Positions 45,020 through 53,052 of a DNA stretch of 60,094 nt are shown here, piece after piece. A model generated the notes under the pieces. It searched no databases. It was not told where the DNA came from and worked only from the letters and a program-made list of their open reading frames with translations. The first letter of the stretch is position 1, and each line of letters begins with the position of its first letter. This DNA comes from Desulfobulbaceae bacterium. Lineage in GTDB: Bacteria > Desulfobacterota > Desulfobulbia > Desulfobulbales > Desulfobulbaceae. Location: assembly GCA_023544645.1 (NCBI GenBank), contig JAMJFO010000017.1:1-60094 (forward strand). The letters run 5' to 3'. The translations under genes were made by a program, and so were the position numbers.

Positions 45020-45325
45020 ATGAAAAAGGTAGTTGTTTACAGCGTAGCGATTGCATTTCTTTGTGTAGCCGGTTTCGCCGGAATAAGCATGGCAGAAGAG
45101 GACAAGGGACCAGCAGAGATCACCCTGCAGACCGAAGAAGCCAAAAAGCCAGCCGTATTTCCGCATGCCGCCCACCAGGAGAAAGTCGAGTGTGCCAAGT
45201 GCCACGAAGATGCCAACTACACTGCAGGTGCATGGACCAAGGATTCCGGCCACGCTCTGTGCAAAGACTGCCACAAGGCAGAAGGCGCATCAACCAAATG
45301 TGGAACCTGCCATCCCAAGAAGTAA
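45020..45325 (+). CDS. Periplasmic triheme cytochrome c (c7/c3 family)
   Basis: A 101-residue secreted cytochrome. Signal peptide to about residue 24 (ISMA). Three CxxCH haem-binding sites: CAKCH (58-62), CKDCH (81-85) and CGTCH (94-98). Three additional histidines (H49, H52 in FPHAAHQ, and H78) match bis-histidine ligation of three haems, as in c7-type cytochromes that carry electrons in the periplasm of metal- and sulfur-reducing bacteria. Strong promoter, ideal Shine-Dalgarno and a strong terminator make this a highly expressed single gene. Its haems are presumably attached by the adjacent ResB/CcsB. Confidence 0.92.
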   Translation: MKKVVVYSVAIAFLCVAGFAGISMAEEDKGPAEITLQTEEAKKPAVFPHAAHQEKVECAKCHEDANYTAGAWTKDSGHALCKDCHKAEGASTKCGTCHPKK

Positions 45326-45354
45326 TTTAATTACGACTTGGTAAAAGTCGGTAC

Positions 45355-45388
45355 AAAAGGCTGCTCTCTTGAGCAGCCTTTTTTTTTC
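45355..45388. terminator. Strong bidirectional terminator
   Basis: AAGGCTGCTC (45357-45366) and GAGCAGCCTT (45371-45380) form a perfect 10-bp stem with a 4-base loop, with nine or more Ts after it on the plus strand and TTTT on the minus. It serves the cytochrome gene and the convergent pstB. Confidence 0.9.
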
Positions 45389-45409
45389 GCTGTCTGAACA
45401 AAATGGATG

Positions 45410-46246
45410 TCAGCCGAAACGCCCGGTAATGTAGTCTTCGGTCAGGGGATGGATGGGATTGGTGAAAACCTGTTTCGTCGGACCGACCTCGATCAGGTCG
45501 CCAAGATGAAAATAGGCCGTGCGCTGTGAAACACGCGATGCCTGCTGCATATTGTGGGTAACGATGACAATGGTGTACTGTTCCTTCAACTCGGTTATCA
45601 ATTCCTCAATGGTTGCCGTTGCAATGGGATCAAGTGCGGAGCAGGGCTCATCCATGAGAATAACCTCGGGACTGACGGCAATGGCCCGGGCTATGCACAA
45701 CCGCTGCTGCTGCCCTCCCGACAGGCCGGTTCCGGGCTGATTCAGCCTGTCCTTGACCTCGTCCCATAATCCGGCTTTTTTCAAAGACGTTTCCACAACC
45801 TCATCCAGTTCATATCGGGAAGAAACCAGGCCATGGATCTTGGGTCCGTAGGCAACATTATCGTATATGGACTTGGGAAAGGGATTGGGCTTCTGAAATA
45901 CCATACCCACCTGGGCCCTAAGCGGAACGACATCAACCTTTCTGCCATAAATATCCACATCGTCCAGTTTTATCTCTCCGGTCACCCGACAATCTTCAAT
46001 GGTATCGTTCATCCTGTTCAGGCACCGAAGAAACGTCGATTTGCCGCAACCGGAAGGCCCTATCATGGCCAGTACCTCATTTACACCAATATCAACGGAC
46101 GTATTTTGGATAGCCTGCTTATCACCATAGTAAACATTGACTTCGCGGCAGGTCATGCGGGGTGAATCAGAAAAAGGGTGGCCGACAGTCTGCCGATCCT
46201 CCCTCGATATCCGTTTTCCCTCTACTTTCGTTTTTTTATCAATCAT
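45410..46246 (-). CDS. pstB: Phosphate ABC transporter ATPase PstB
   Basis: A 278-residue ABC ATPase of the high-affinity phosphate importer. Walker [10 protein letters not shown], the PstB-specific [17 protein letters not shown]-loop [26 protein letters not shown], signature [14 protein letters not shown] and Walker [12 protein letters not shown] are all present. The N-terminal extension of about 28 residues ([19 protein letters not shown]) is longer than usual. It is separated from pstS by 288 bp holding a hairpin and a mobile-element-like insertion, which may uncouple its expression from the rest of the pst genes. Confidence 0.96.
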   Translation of the reverse strand: MIDKKTKVEGKRISREDRQTVGHPFSDSPRMTCREVNVYYGDKQAIQNTSVDIGVNEVLAMIGPSGCGKSTFLRCLNRMNDTIEDCRVTGEIKLDDVDIYGRKVDVVPLRAQVGMVFQKPNPFPKSIYDNVAYGPKIHGLVSSRYELDEVVETSLKKAGLWDEVKDRLNQPGTGLSGGQQQRLCIARAIAVSPEVILMDEPCSALDPIATATIEELITELKEQYTIVIVTHNMQQASRVSQRTAYFHLGDLIEVGPTKQVFTNPIHPLTEDYITGRFG

Positions 46247-46312
46247 CCAGGCAGCTGAAACAGAAATTTATAAAGAACACTGAGACCATGCCCCAAAGCT
46301 TGGCAACACAGT

Positions 46313-46342
46313 ATGCAGGGGCGTAATCTACCGCCCCTGCAT
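46313..46342. repeat. Perfect 11-bp GC-rich hairpin between pstS and pstB
   Basis: ATGCAGGGGCG (46313-46323) and CGCCCCTGCAT (46332-46342) pair perfectly around an 8-base loop (TAATCTAC). It abuts the element at 46346-46519. No T-run follows on the minus strand. It might stabilise or attenuate the pst transcript. Confidence 0.5.
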
Positions 46343-46345
46343 GAA

Positions 46346-46519
46346 TATACAACATAAGAGTTCAGCAGTACCCCATCTGCACACGCTCAGAACGTGCGGT
46401 ATAGAGGGGCTATAGCCTACCCGTCCTGATCGTGCACATCTGGGGCGCTGTTAAACTCTTACAAGTTTAAGGTAGAGACTACGTTTTGCATCACTGGTGA
46501 ACTGTTACTATACAACATA
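46346..46519. mobile_element. MITE-like insertion inside the pst operon
   Basis: An 11-bp direct repeat TATACAACATA flanks the region (46346-46356 and 46509-46519), as a target duplication would. Just inside are inverted ends AGTTCAGCAGT (46359-46369) and ACTGGTGAACT (46493-46503), 10 of 11 complementary. The interior 46358-46458 is itself a long imperfect palindrome (GAGTT.A.CAG..CCCCA arms). No coding capacity. It lies between pstS and pstB. Confidence 0.55.
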
Positions 46520-46534
46520 TCCTTTACCTGTGCA

Positions 46535-47581
46535 TTACAGAGCAAGAACAGTAAGATTTTTTACGTCAGAGCTGATCTTATTGCGCTCCTCCTCAGGCAT
46601 GGGAATAAGGCCCTTGTCTGAGAGGTAGCCCTCTTCACCCCATGCCTTTTTACTTGTAAATTCGGCAAGATACTCGTTGATTCCCGGAATTGTTCCGACA
46701 TGGGCTTTTTTCACATAAAAATACAATGGACGCGATACCGGATACAGCCCATCGGCAATGGCTTCAAAGGATGGTTCCTGCCCGTCAACCAGTGAGCCCT
46801 GAACCTTGTCACTGTTCTGATCAAGAAAACTGAAACCGAAAATACCCAGGGCATCCGGATTCGCTTCAAGTTTCTGCACGATAAGATTGTCATTCTCCCC
46901 TGCTTCGATATACGCGCCATCCTCACGGACAGTGTGGCAGGTTTGCTTATATTTGTTTTTATCCGAATTTTTCATTGCTTTTAACCACTCAAAATCCTTG
47001 CATCCTCCCTCCATGGCGAGTTCAACAAAGGCATCGCGGGTGCCGGAGGTAGGAGGAGGACCGAGAACCTCTATCCTGATGGCCGGCAGGGAGGGGTTGA
47101 CATCCTTCCAGGTGTTGTAGGGATTGGAAACCAGTTTTTCACCCCCTTTCGGGTCCGGCACATTTTTAGCCATGGCAAGAAAAATATCCTTGCGGGTCAG
47201 CGACATAAGCTCTGCTTTCTTGGCATTGGCAATGACAATTCCGTCATAGCCGATCTTGACCTCGACAACACCCTTTACACCGTTTTCCCGGCACATATCA
47301 AACTCCGACTTCTTGATCCGCCGCGAGGAATTGGCAATATCCGGATGATTGACACCAATGCCGGCGCAGAATAATTTCAACCCGCCGCCGGAACCGGTGG
47401 ATTCAACCTTGGGAGTCTTGAAACGGGTTGTCTTGCCGAACTGTTCAGCCACGGTGGTCGAAAACGGATAAACCGTCGATGAGCCCACTATGGAAATATA
47501 ATCACGGGCCTCAGAGGGGGCGGCCAGCCCCCAGGACAACATGAGCGAAGCCGCAACAACAGGGATTACAGATAATTTCAT
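46535..47581 (-). CDS. pstS: Phosphate ABC transporter substrate-binding protein PstS
   Basis: A 348-residue periplasmic binding protein. Signal peptide MKLSVIPVVAASLMLSWGLAAPSEA. Phosphate-binding loops: IVGSSTVYPFSTTVAEQF, ESTGSGGGLKLFCAGIG with DIANSSRRI, and GPPPTSGTRDAFVE. GGAGGAAAAATC precedes the ATG. It is the third gene in pstC-pstA-pstS-pstB order, with 103 bp upstream that could hold its own promoter. Confidence 0.95.
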   Translation of the reverse strand: MKLSVIPVVAASLMLSWGLAAPSEARDYISIVGSSTVYPFSTTVAEQFGKTTRFKTPKVESTGSGGGLKLFCAGIGVNHPDIANSSRRIKKSEFDMCRENGVKGVVEVKIGYDGIVIANAKKAELMSLTRKDIFLAMAKNVPDPKGGEKLVSNPYNTWKDVNPSLPAIRIEVLGPPPTSGTRDAFVELAMEGGCKDFEWLKAMKNSDKNKYKQTCHTVREDGAYIEAGENDNLIVQKLEANPDALGIFGFSFLDQNSDKVQGSLVDGQEPSFEAIADGLYPVSRPLYFYVKKAHVGTIPGINEYLAEFTSKKAWGEEGYLSDKGLIPMPEEERNKISSDVKNLTVLAL

Positions 47582-47654
47582 GATTTTTCCTCCAGGAATA
47601 CAGGTTAAAGAAATACTATTGATTTCCCTGACTATATTCCCTGAATGTTAGTAT

Positions 47655-47672
47655 TTCGTTACCATACGATTA
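47655..47672. promoter_or_regulatory. Candidate Pho-box-like direct repeat upstream of pstS
   Basis: TTCGTTA-CCAT-ACGATTA, two 7-mers spaced by 4 as in a PhoB box, on the plus strand in the pstA-pstS gap. A similar motif occurs between phoB and phoU. Orientation is opposite to pstS transcription, which weakens the call. Confidence 0.25.
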
Positions 47673-47684
47673 AACTTCAATTAC

Positions 47685-48983
47685 CTACCACCGGCGTTCA
47701 AAACGATTGCGCAGAAACACCGCCGCCCCGTTCATGACGATGAGAAAACCGAGCAAAACAATAATGGCGGCGGAAGTGCGCTCGACAAACGCTCGTTCCG
47801 GACTATCAGCCCACAGGTATATCTGTACCGGCAGCACTGTTGAAGGCTCCAGCAACCCCTGGGGAATATCGACAATAAAGGCAACCATGCCGATCATCAA
47901 CAACGGCGCGCTTTCGCCAAGGGCGCGCGCCATGCCGATGATCGTCCCGGTCAATATGCCGGGTACGGCCAGGGGCAGGACATGATGAAATACTGTCTGC
48001 ATTTTGGAGGCGCCGACCCCGAGGGCGGCCTCACGGATTGACGGTGGAACCGACTGCAGTGAAACCCTGCCGGCGATGATGATGGTGGGCAGGGTCATCA
48101 GCGCCAGGACGAGCCCGCCCACGAGGGGAGCAGAACGGGGCAGGCCGAAAAAATTCAGGAATACCGCCAGTCCCAGCAGACCGAAAACGATGGATGGAAC
48201 TGCGGCAAGATTGTTGATGTTCACCTCGATGATATCCGTCCATTTATTCTTCGGGGCAAACTCCTCCAGATAGATTGCCGCGGAGACGCCAATGGGGAAA
48301 GAAAGCCCCAGGGTTACCAGCAAGATATAGAACGAACCGGCAACCGCTCCCAGTATCCCGGCCAGTTCCGGTTCCCGCGAATCACCGGCGGTGAAGAAAA
48401 TGGCATTGAACTTTTTTTCCAGCCGCTTGTCGTCAACCAGTTGATCAATCCATTCCAGCTGCATATCATTCAGCCGCCGTTCCGTTTCCGGATCAGCCCG
48501 GCTGATCTTTCCTTTCATGAACATGTCGACATCATCATCGGCAGGCACCCGGACGGAACGGGTCATACCGATGATTGACGTGTCAGCCAGCACCATTTTC
48601 TGCAGCTGGTACGCGGCGCCGGGGCTGATAATCGAATAGAGCTTTTTCTTGTGGCTCCGGCTTTTAACCTGCGGGAACATGTCACGAAGCGCTGCCTTGA
48701 CAAGACCGTTGTAATCAGCGGCGGCCAGGTTATCCACATCCAGGACACTCTCTGCAAAATGGATGTCCAGCAGGACAGAGGACTGCCAGAAGGCGCTGTA
48801 TCCCTTCAGGACAATACTGAGGAAAAGAACCGCCAGAAACAGAAGGCTGCAGACAATTGCGAACAGTCCGATAAATTTGAAACGCTTTTCCGCCCTGTAC
48901 CTCCGGCCAAGATTCCTGTTGACCAGTTCCATGGCTGAAGGGTTGGCGCCGGCGTTGATTTCTTTACTTTTCATCTGCTTCAT
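47685..48983 (-). CDS. pstA: Phosphate ABC transporter permease PstA
   Basis: A 432-residue permease with the ABC-permease EAA loop (VPPSIREAALGVGASKMQTVFHHVLPLAVPGI) and six core helices. Like many proteobacterial PstA proteins it has a long N-terminal extension (about 50-210): a helix after about residue 38 and then a hydrophilic periplasmic domain with a FPQVKSRSHKKKLYSI stretch. It forms the membrane channel with PstC. It starts 26 bp after pstC. Confidence 0.93.
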   Translation of the reverse strand: MKQMKSKEINAGANPSAMELVNRNLGRRYRAEKRFKFIGLFAIVCSLLFLAVLFLSIVLKGYSAFWQSSVLLDIHFAESVLDVDNLAAADYNGLVKAALRDMFPQVKSRSHKKKLYSIISPGAAYQLQKMVLADTSIIGMTRSVRVPADDDVDMFMKGKISRADPETERRLNDMQLEWIDQLVDDKRLEKKFNAIFFTAGDSREPELAGILGAVAGSFYILLVTLGLSFPIGVSAAIYLEEFAPKNKWTDIIEVNINNLAAVPSIVFGLLGLAVFLNFFGLPRSAPLVGGLVLALMTLPTIIIAGRVSLQSVPPSIREAALGVGASKMQTVFHHVLPLAVPGILTGTIIGMARALGESAPLLMIGMVAFIVDIPQGLLEPSTVLPVQIYLWADSPERAFVERTSAAIIVLLGFLIVMNGAAVFLRNRFERRW

Positions 48984-49009
48984 TCTTCAATAAACCGCCC
49001 ATACCGGAC

Positions 49010-50395
49010 TTATTCATATTGCTCCCTGTATCTTCTGACCACGTACAGGGCGATGATATTCAATGACAGGGTAATGATAAAAAGAAGCAGCCCCAGGGCA
49101 AAAGCCACCAGTGTCTTGGGGCTGTCAAATTCCTGGTCCCCGACCAGCAGGGTAACGATCTGGACGGTGACGGTCGTGACAGCCTGCAGGGGGTTGGCGG
49201 TGAGGTTGGCGCTCAATCCGGCAGCCATGACCACAATCATTGTTTCGCCGATGGCCCGCGATACGGCAAGGAGCATGCCGCCGACGATACCCGGCAGCGC
49301 GGCCGGAATGATCACCTTCTTGATCGTTTCACTCCGGGTGGCGCCCAGGCCATAGGAGCCGTCCCGCATGGCCTGCGGCACTGCGTTGATCACATCATCG
49401 GAAATGGACAGGACAAAGGGAATAATCATAACCCCCATGACCAGCCCAGCAGCCAGGGCCGATTCCGAAGAGACGGATAACCCGAAATTCAAACCAAGAT
49501 TCCTGATCAGGGGAGCAACGGTGAGAGCTGCAAAAAAACCATAGACCACGGTGGGGACGCCGGCGAGTACCTCCAGCAAAGGTTTGGCAATTGCCCGGAA
49601 TTTTTTGCCGGCGTATTCTGAAAGATATATGGCGGACATCAACCCCACGGGCGCAGCTACGAGCATGGCGATAAATGATATCATCATCGTGCCGGCAAAA
49701 ACAGGAACAGAACCGAAATTCCCCGACGCTCCGACCTGGTCGCTGCGGATGGCCATCTGGGGGCTCCATTTCAGGCCAAAGAGGAATTCCGTAATAGATA
49801 CCTGCTGAAAAAAACGGATCGATTCAAAAAGAACAGACAGCACTATGCCGATGGTCGTAAAGACAGCTATGGTGGAACAGAAGATAAGGAAATAGCGGAT
49901 AATCCGTTCGACATGGTTCCTGGCCCTCATTTGCGGACGAATCCGCACCTGCACAAAAACTGCGGCCAGAGACATCACAACCAGAATAATTGCCAGCAGA
50001 ACCTTTCGGCCGATCTCCTGCAGCCGGCGGTACTCATCGGCGGCCTGCTGGAGCAAGGGTTCCGGGGACCCGGCAAAAACGTTGCCGGCTATGAGGTTGC
50101 GGAGATCATTTTCAACAAGACCGACTTCTTCAGGTCGAGCAGGTCCGGAAAAGCGGAGATAATCTTCCATGACCATGCCGACCAAAAGAGAGTCGGCAAA
50201 AAAAATCCATCCGACTAGGATCAGCAGCGCGGGTATTCCGCACCAGAGAGCGGAAAGCAGACCGTAATACCGGGGCCGTGAATGGAGGCTGGAAGGACCT
50301 TTTGCTCCTGCTGCCCGGAATGCCTTTTTGTACCCCAGCCAATAGGCACCCTGAGCCAGGACAAGAATAAGCATAAAATAAACAGGGGCAGCCAT
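49010..50395 (-). CDS. pstC: Phosphate ABC transporter permease PstC
   Basis: A 461-residue permease, first gene of the operon. It has an N-terminal extension with two or three extra helices (MAAPVYFMLILVLAQGAYWLG; YYGLLSALWCGIPALLILVGW) before the canonical permease core with AAPVGLMSAIYLSEYA and the EAA loop VPQAMRDGSYGLGATRSETIKKVIIPAALPGI. No pstS precedes it, in contrast to the common pstSCAB order. The pst operon promoter should lie in 50396-50540, but no perfect box was seen. Confidence 0.93.
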   Translation of the reverse strand: MAAPVYFMLILVLAQGAYWLGYKKAFRAAGAKGPSSLHSRPRYYGLLSALWCGIPALLILVGWIFFADSLLVGMVMEDYLRFSGPARPEEVGLVENDLRNLIAGNVFAGSPEPLLQQAADEYRRLQEIGRKVLLAIILVVMSLAAVFVQVRIRPQMRARNHVERIIRYFLIFCSTIAVFTTIGIVLSVLFESIRFFQQVSITEFLFGLKWSPQMAIRSDQVGASGNFGSVPVFAGTMMISFIAMLVAAPVGLMSAIYLSEYAGKKFRAIAKPLLEVLAGVPTVVYGFFAALTVAPLIRNLGLNFGLSVSSESALAAGLVMGVMIIPFVLSISDDVINAVPQAMRDGSYGLGATRSETIKKVIIPAALPGIVGGMLLAVSRAIGETMIVVMAAGLSANLTANPLQAVTTVTVQIVTLLVGDQEFDSPKTLVAFALGLLLFIITLSLNIIALYVVRRYREQYE

Positions 50396-50539
50396 ACAGG
50401 AATCCTGCGCAAAAAATAATATTTACAAATAGTTACCTCAAGAAACTTCTATTATACCCGGCTAGTATTAAGATACTATTTTGCCAGTATTAGATTTGCG
50501 TTAGGAAAAGAACAATTAACCTTGAAGGGCGGATTGTTT

Positions 50540-50694
50540 GATGGACTCGCAAAAAGTCATTTTATGTAAGGGCTAAGCAAAAATCGTCAAATGCAAGGCG
50601 CGCAAATTTCGAGGAATGAGGAGTACATAGGTACGCCGCAGTGACGAGACAATTTGCAGCAACACAGCAGTTGGCGACTTTTTGCGACGCCATC
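50540..50694. mobile_element. MITE-like element with 19-bp terminal inverted repeats and 6-bp target duplication
   Basis: The ends GATGGACTCGCAAAAAGTC (50540-50558) and GACTTTTTGCGACGCCATC (50676-50694) are inverted repeats, 17 of 19 complementary. TTGTTT directly abuts both ends (50534-50539 and 50695-50700), as expected of a duplicated target. The interior has GCAAGGCGCGCAAATTTCGAGG and GTACATAGGTACGCCGCAG, and no coding capacity. From memory this sequence type is a dispersed repeat in Desulfobacterota. A second copy starts at 60042. Together with 50396-50539 it fills the pit-pst gap. Confidence 0.7.
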
Positions 50695-50712
50695 TTGTTT
50701 AACGAACTTCGA

Positions 50713-52020
50713 TCAGGAGCCGATAATGTTGCTGATCGTTTCGAAGAAAAAGATTTTACCGATAATGAAAAAAACCGCCGACATGAATGCCGCGGCCGGT
50801 ACAGTGAAAAACCATGAGCCGAAAATTGATGAAACAACACGTTTGTTAATACCGCCAAGTCCACGCGCCAGTCCGATGCCCAGGATGGCCCCCACCAGGG
50901 TATGCGTGGTGGAAACCGGCAGGGACAGACGAGTGCAGGCCAGGACCGTGGCCGTGGCGGCGATATCGGCGGCAACCCCGCGGGAAGGGGTGATTTCCGT
51001 GATCTTTGTTCCCACGGTCATCATCACCCGGTAGCCATAGGTACCGAGCCCCAGGACAATACCCACGCCGCCCAGAACGAGTATCCATAACGGCACCGGC
51101 ACACTGGTATCGATAACCCCGGTTTTCAGTATATTGACAATAGCGGCCAACGGACCCACCGAGTTGGCCACATCATTTGCCCCATGGGCGAAAGCAACGG
51201 AACAGGAGCTGATGATGACAAGCGGCACAAACACCTGTTCAACCGCCTCAAGCTGATCTCCCAGCTTATCGTTCTCTTTCCCCTTCAATTTATGCCGGGC
51301 GTAAAATTTAGAAACAATGGCCGCCGCAAGCGAGAGCAAAAGGGACAAAACAAGCGCCCGGGTATCCGTCAGCCAGTCAACATCTTTTATGACATGCTTC
51401 AAGCCCTTATATATCGTTGCCAGCAGAACCACTGAGGAAAGGAGAAAAACAATATACGGCATATGTTTTATTGCGGCTATGGTGGGTTTTTCCTGGCCGA
51501 GGATCGCCCTGCTGATATAGATAAAAATGACATAGGCAAGGAAACCGCCGATAATCGGTGAAATAAACCAGGAAGAAACAATCTGTCCCATTTTTCCCCA
51601 GTTGACAGCGCTCCATCCCGCCGCGACAACACCGAATCCGGCAACTGCTCCGACAATGGAATGGGTGGTTGAAACCGGCATGCCGAACAGGGTGGAAAAA
51701 TTCAACCAGAAAGCAGCGGAAAGAAGGGCCGCCGACATCCCGATAACCATGATAACGGCGGCATCCTGGGGGGTAATGCCGGGCAGGGTCGCCAGCACCG
51801 AGGGATCTACAATGCCCTTGCGCACCGTATTGGTCACCTGGGCGCCGACCAGGACCGCCCCGGCAAATTCACAGATTCCCGCGGCAATAACCGCATTGCG
51901 GACGGAAATCGCTTTTGAACCCACCGCATCGGCCATGGAGTTGGCCACATCATTCGCCCCGATATTCCAGGCCATGTACAGCCCGAAAACGGCCGCAAAA
52001 CAAATTATGAGTATATCCAT
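50713..52020 (-). CDS. Low-affinity inorganic phosphate transporter, PiT family
   Basis: A 435-residue secondary phosphate transporter. The duplicated PiT signature is clear in both halves: NIGANDVANSMADAVGSKAI and AHGANDVANSVGPLAAIVN, with SLPVSTTHTLVGAILG and MPVSTTHSIVGAVAGFGVVAAG. About ten helices and a central cytosolic loop (ARHKLKGKENDKLGD). It is preceded by its DUF47 partner. Usually metal-phosphate symport driven by protons or sodium. Confidence 0.93.
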   Translation of the reverse strand: MDILIICFAAVFGLYMAWNIGANDVANSMADAVGSKAISVRNAVIAAGICEFAGAVLVGAQVTNTVRKGIVDPSVLATLPGITPQDAAVIMVIGMSAALLSAAFWLNFSTLFGMPVSTTHSIVGAVAGFGVVAAGWSAVNWGKMGQIVSSWFISPIIGGFLAYVIFIYISRAILGQEKPTIAAIKHMPYIVFLLSSVVLLATIYKGLKHVIKDVDWLTDTRALVLSLLLSLAAAIVSKFYARHKLKGKENDKLGDQLEAVEQVFVPLVIISSCSVAFAHGANDVANSVGPLAAIVNILKTGVIDTSVPVPLWILVLGGVGIVLGLGTYGYRVMMTVGTKITEITPSRGVAADIAATATVLACTRLSLPVSTTHTLVGAILGIGLARGLGGINKRVVSSIFGSWFFTVPAAAFMSAVFFIIGKIFFFETISNIIGS

Positions 52021-52085
52021 TTTACCTAGTTCGACAGGTTCTGTTTAATTGACAAGATCGGATGCGGGATTGGAGTACCGGCAGG

Positions 52086-52763
52086 TCACCCTTTCTCGAT
52101 CATGACACGAAGGTAATCGCCGGCGTTCTCAGCCTGGTTGGCTATATCTCCAAGCTTGATGATCATTTTTTCATAGAAAAGGATATTGAGGATATCTTCT
52201 CTGCCCTCAAGGGCAAAGACCATGCGCGAAAGCCGGCGGGACAACTTGTCCGCCTGCCATTCCTCCTGGTTGAGCCCTTCAATCAATCGAAGTATGGACC
52301 GTGCTTCCGCGCCGCTGAAAGCAGCTTCCGCAAGGTTGTTGAATTCAACTGCCGCAGTGAGCAATGTGCCGCTAACCTGGAAAACCTGTTTCAGATATTC
52401 AAAAAAATAATCGTGCAGCTCTTCATTAATAATTGTTTTTCGAAGGGTCAGGATGACCGCAAAATCCTCGGCATGGTCCGCTATCTTTTCCTGGTGCTCC
52501 AGAAAATTGACCAGGTCGGAGCGGTCAACGGGGAGGAAGGAGCGATGGGTTATAAATCCCCGGATCTCATGCTTGATCAGGTCTGCTTCATATTCGAGCC
52601 GCGACATCCGTGAATGGAGCCTCCGGATCTCGTCGAAATCTTCCTGGACCTGCGCTTCCATGAGCGGCCACAAAAGCTCGACACATTCATGCACTTTTTT
52701 GCTGTGTTCAACAATGGGCCCAAAGGGTGACTTTCCAAACAGATCGGTTATAAGCTTGCGCAT
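52086..52763 (-). CDS. DUF47 (PhoU-like, TIGR00153) PiT accessory protein
   Basis: A 225-residue all-helical protein of the DUF47 family, distant from PhoU. It is typically encoded next to PiT transporters and thought to control them. Core pattern FGPIVEHSKKVHECVELLWPLMEA, SRLEYEADLIKHEIRG, EHQEKIADHAEDFAVIL (metal-binding E/D) and IIKLGDIANQAENAGDYLRVMI. The ATG at 52763 fits the family start; a frame to 52775 adds four residues. It precedes the PiT gene by 65 bp on the same strand. Confidence 0.9.
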   Translation of the reverse strand: MRKLITDLFGKSPFGPIVEHSKKVHECVELLWPLMEAQVQEDFDEIRRLHSRMSRLEYEADLIKHEIRGFITHRSFLPVDRSDLVNFLEHQEKIADHAEDFAVILTLRKTIINEELHDYFFEYLKQVFQVSGTLLTAAVEFNNLAEAAFSGAEARSILRLIEGLNQEEWQADKLSRRLSRMVFALEGREDILNILFYEKMIIKLGDIANQAENAGDYLRVMIEKG

Positions 52764-53052
52764 ACGATGCTCCATAGATTGTCAACAAAATCAATATATT
52801 ACCGTTTTGTAAGCATTGATGCTATCCAAAATGACAAGGATTGTCAATTCCTAAATCCATGGGACAAAAAGAGAGTGCGGAACAGGCAGGGGGTTTTCCG
52901 GTAAAATATAAATACAGTGGTTCACTGCTATAAATGGTATAAACAAACGGTACCCATTTCCATGCAAACCTTTCTTGTCTCTTGCGTAAGCAAACAAGCA
53001 ACATTATCCTGTTCACACAAATACTGATATATCCCTGGAGTAAAACAACATC

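Noticed and set aside
46346-46519. CRISPR-like repeats in the pstS-pstB gap and other palindrome-rich gaps
   Set aside because: Repeats are inverted or flank single segments; there is no array of regularly spaced direct repeats anywhere in the window.
50441-50520. Pho box upstream of pstC
   Set aside because: TGCGTTAGGAAAAGAACA has the right length, but the second half does not match the other two candidates; too weak to call.
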